Assembly (NCBI GenBank): GCA_036519575.1
Contig: DATDKZ010000194.1
Location: 1-6,326 of the forward strand
Direction of reading: 5' to 3'
Source of the DNA: AC-69 sp036519575
Lineage (GTDB): Bacteria; Actinomycetota; UBA4738; HRBIN12
Length of the DNA stretch: 6,326 bases
In this document: in pieces, positions 6,174-6,326 of the stretch
Layout of the letters: each line of letters starts with the position of its first letter
Numbering within the stretch: the first letter of the stretch is position 1
The notes under the pieces: model-generated
Seen by the model: only the letters and a program-made list of their open reading frames with translations
Database searches by the model: none
What the model was told of the DNA's origin: nothing
Program-made: the position numbers and the translations under genes

Positions 6174-6326
6174 GTGCCTCCCTCGCTCGATCCGTGTCCA
6201 CCCGGTGCTCCAACCGGGACCCCTCAGGATATCTGGGTCATCGCGGCCCTGGTCTCACGGGCTTCCGCGAGGCGGTGCACAATCCTTCAGGCTCGAGCCG
6301 TCCACGACGGCTGCTGGGCTTGACCC
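6174..6326. other. Region upstream of the DUF3105 pair, no gene supported
   Basis: About 150 bases to the window edge hold no open frame with family features on either strand. All three minus-strand frames reach a stop before the GTG at 6173, except a short extension of the neighbour frame from a TTG near 6213. On the minus strand TATCCT at 6231-6226 fits the actinobacterial -10 pattern TAnnnT and would give a leader of roughly 45 bases, but I find no good -35 at 16-18 bases from it. This stretch therefore probably contains the promoter of the DUF3105 pair, with its exact position unresolved. Confidence 0.35.

Noticed and set aside
5395..6213. Upstream extension of the downstream DUF3105 frame, giving one 524-codon protein
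   Set aside because: The extra 273 residues overlap the upstream paralogue in another frame and are low-complexity Arg/Gly/Pro sequence. The ATG at 5394 begins a normal family-length protein.
5328..6323. Plus-strand open frame of 331 codons across both DUF3105 genes
   Set aside because: The composition is Arg/Gly/Pro-rich without recognisable motifs, and the minus-strand genes have clear domain features.

Overview
This window looks like chromosomal DNA from a high-GC (visibly about two-thirds G+C) Gram-positive bacterium, most likely an uncultured or poorly characterised member of the Actinomycetota. The evidence is the strongly GC-ending codon use with long open shadow frames, GTG start codons, an LGFP cell-wall repeat, and two DUF3105-type membrane-anchored proteins, a family common in Actinomycetota. 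I cannot assign a class from the sequence alone. I see no mobile elements, CRISPR arrays, tRNAs or rRNAs.

Left part (1-3050, + strand): a tightly packed export and sugar-activation operon. It holds the 3' end of an ABC-2 polysaccharide/teichoic-acid export permease (Wzm-like, cut by the window edge) and its ATPase with a C-terminal Wzt-type carbohydrate-recognition domain. Next come a 125-residue four-helix EamA/ArnE-like membrane protein and an NDP-sugar pyrophosphorylase with a left-handed beta-helix tail. Gaps are 2, about 47 (or a 4-base overlap, depending on the start chosen) and 15 nt, so one transcript is likely. The genes plausibly supply a nucleotide sugar, flip a lipid-linked sugar or otherwise assist modification, and export a lipid-linked polysaccharide to the cell surface.

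Centre (3051-4628, + strand): after a 60-nt gap with a promoter-like element comes a secreted SpoIID/LytB-domain protein with one C-terminal LGFP repeat. It is probably a peptidoglycan glycan-strand-cleaving or wall-remodelling enzyme tethered to the envelope. It may be read from the upstream operon, from its own promoter, or both.

Right part (4639-6173, - strand): two adjacent single-pass membrane proteins with extracytoplasmic DUF3105 domains. They are tandem paralogues joined by a TGATG stop/start overlap and transcribed toward the SpoIID gene, leaving only 10 bases between the convergent stop codons. Their function is unknown. About 150 bases upstream of the pair (6174-6326) hold no gene I can support and probably contain their promoter.

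The whole window reads as a cell-envelope neighbourhood. I found no clear-cut new system. The most interesting points are the DUF3105 tandem pair with conserved His/Glu and Cys positions, the small flippase-like protein inside a Wzm/Wzt operon, and the SpoIID-LGFP architecture beside a polysaccharide exporter.
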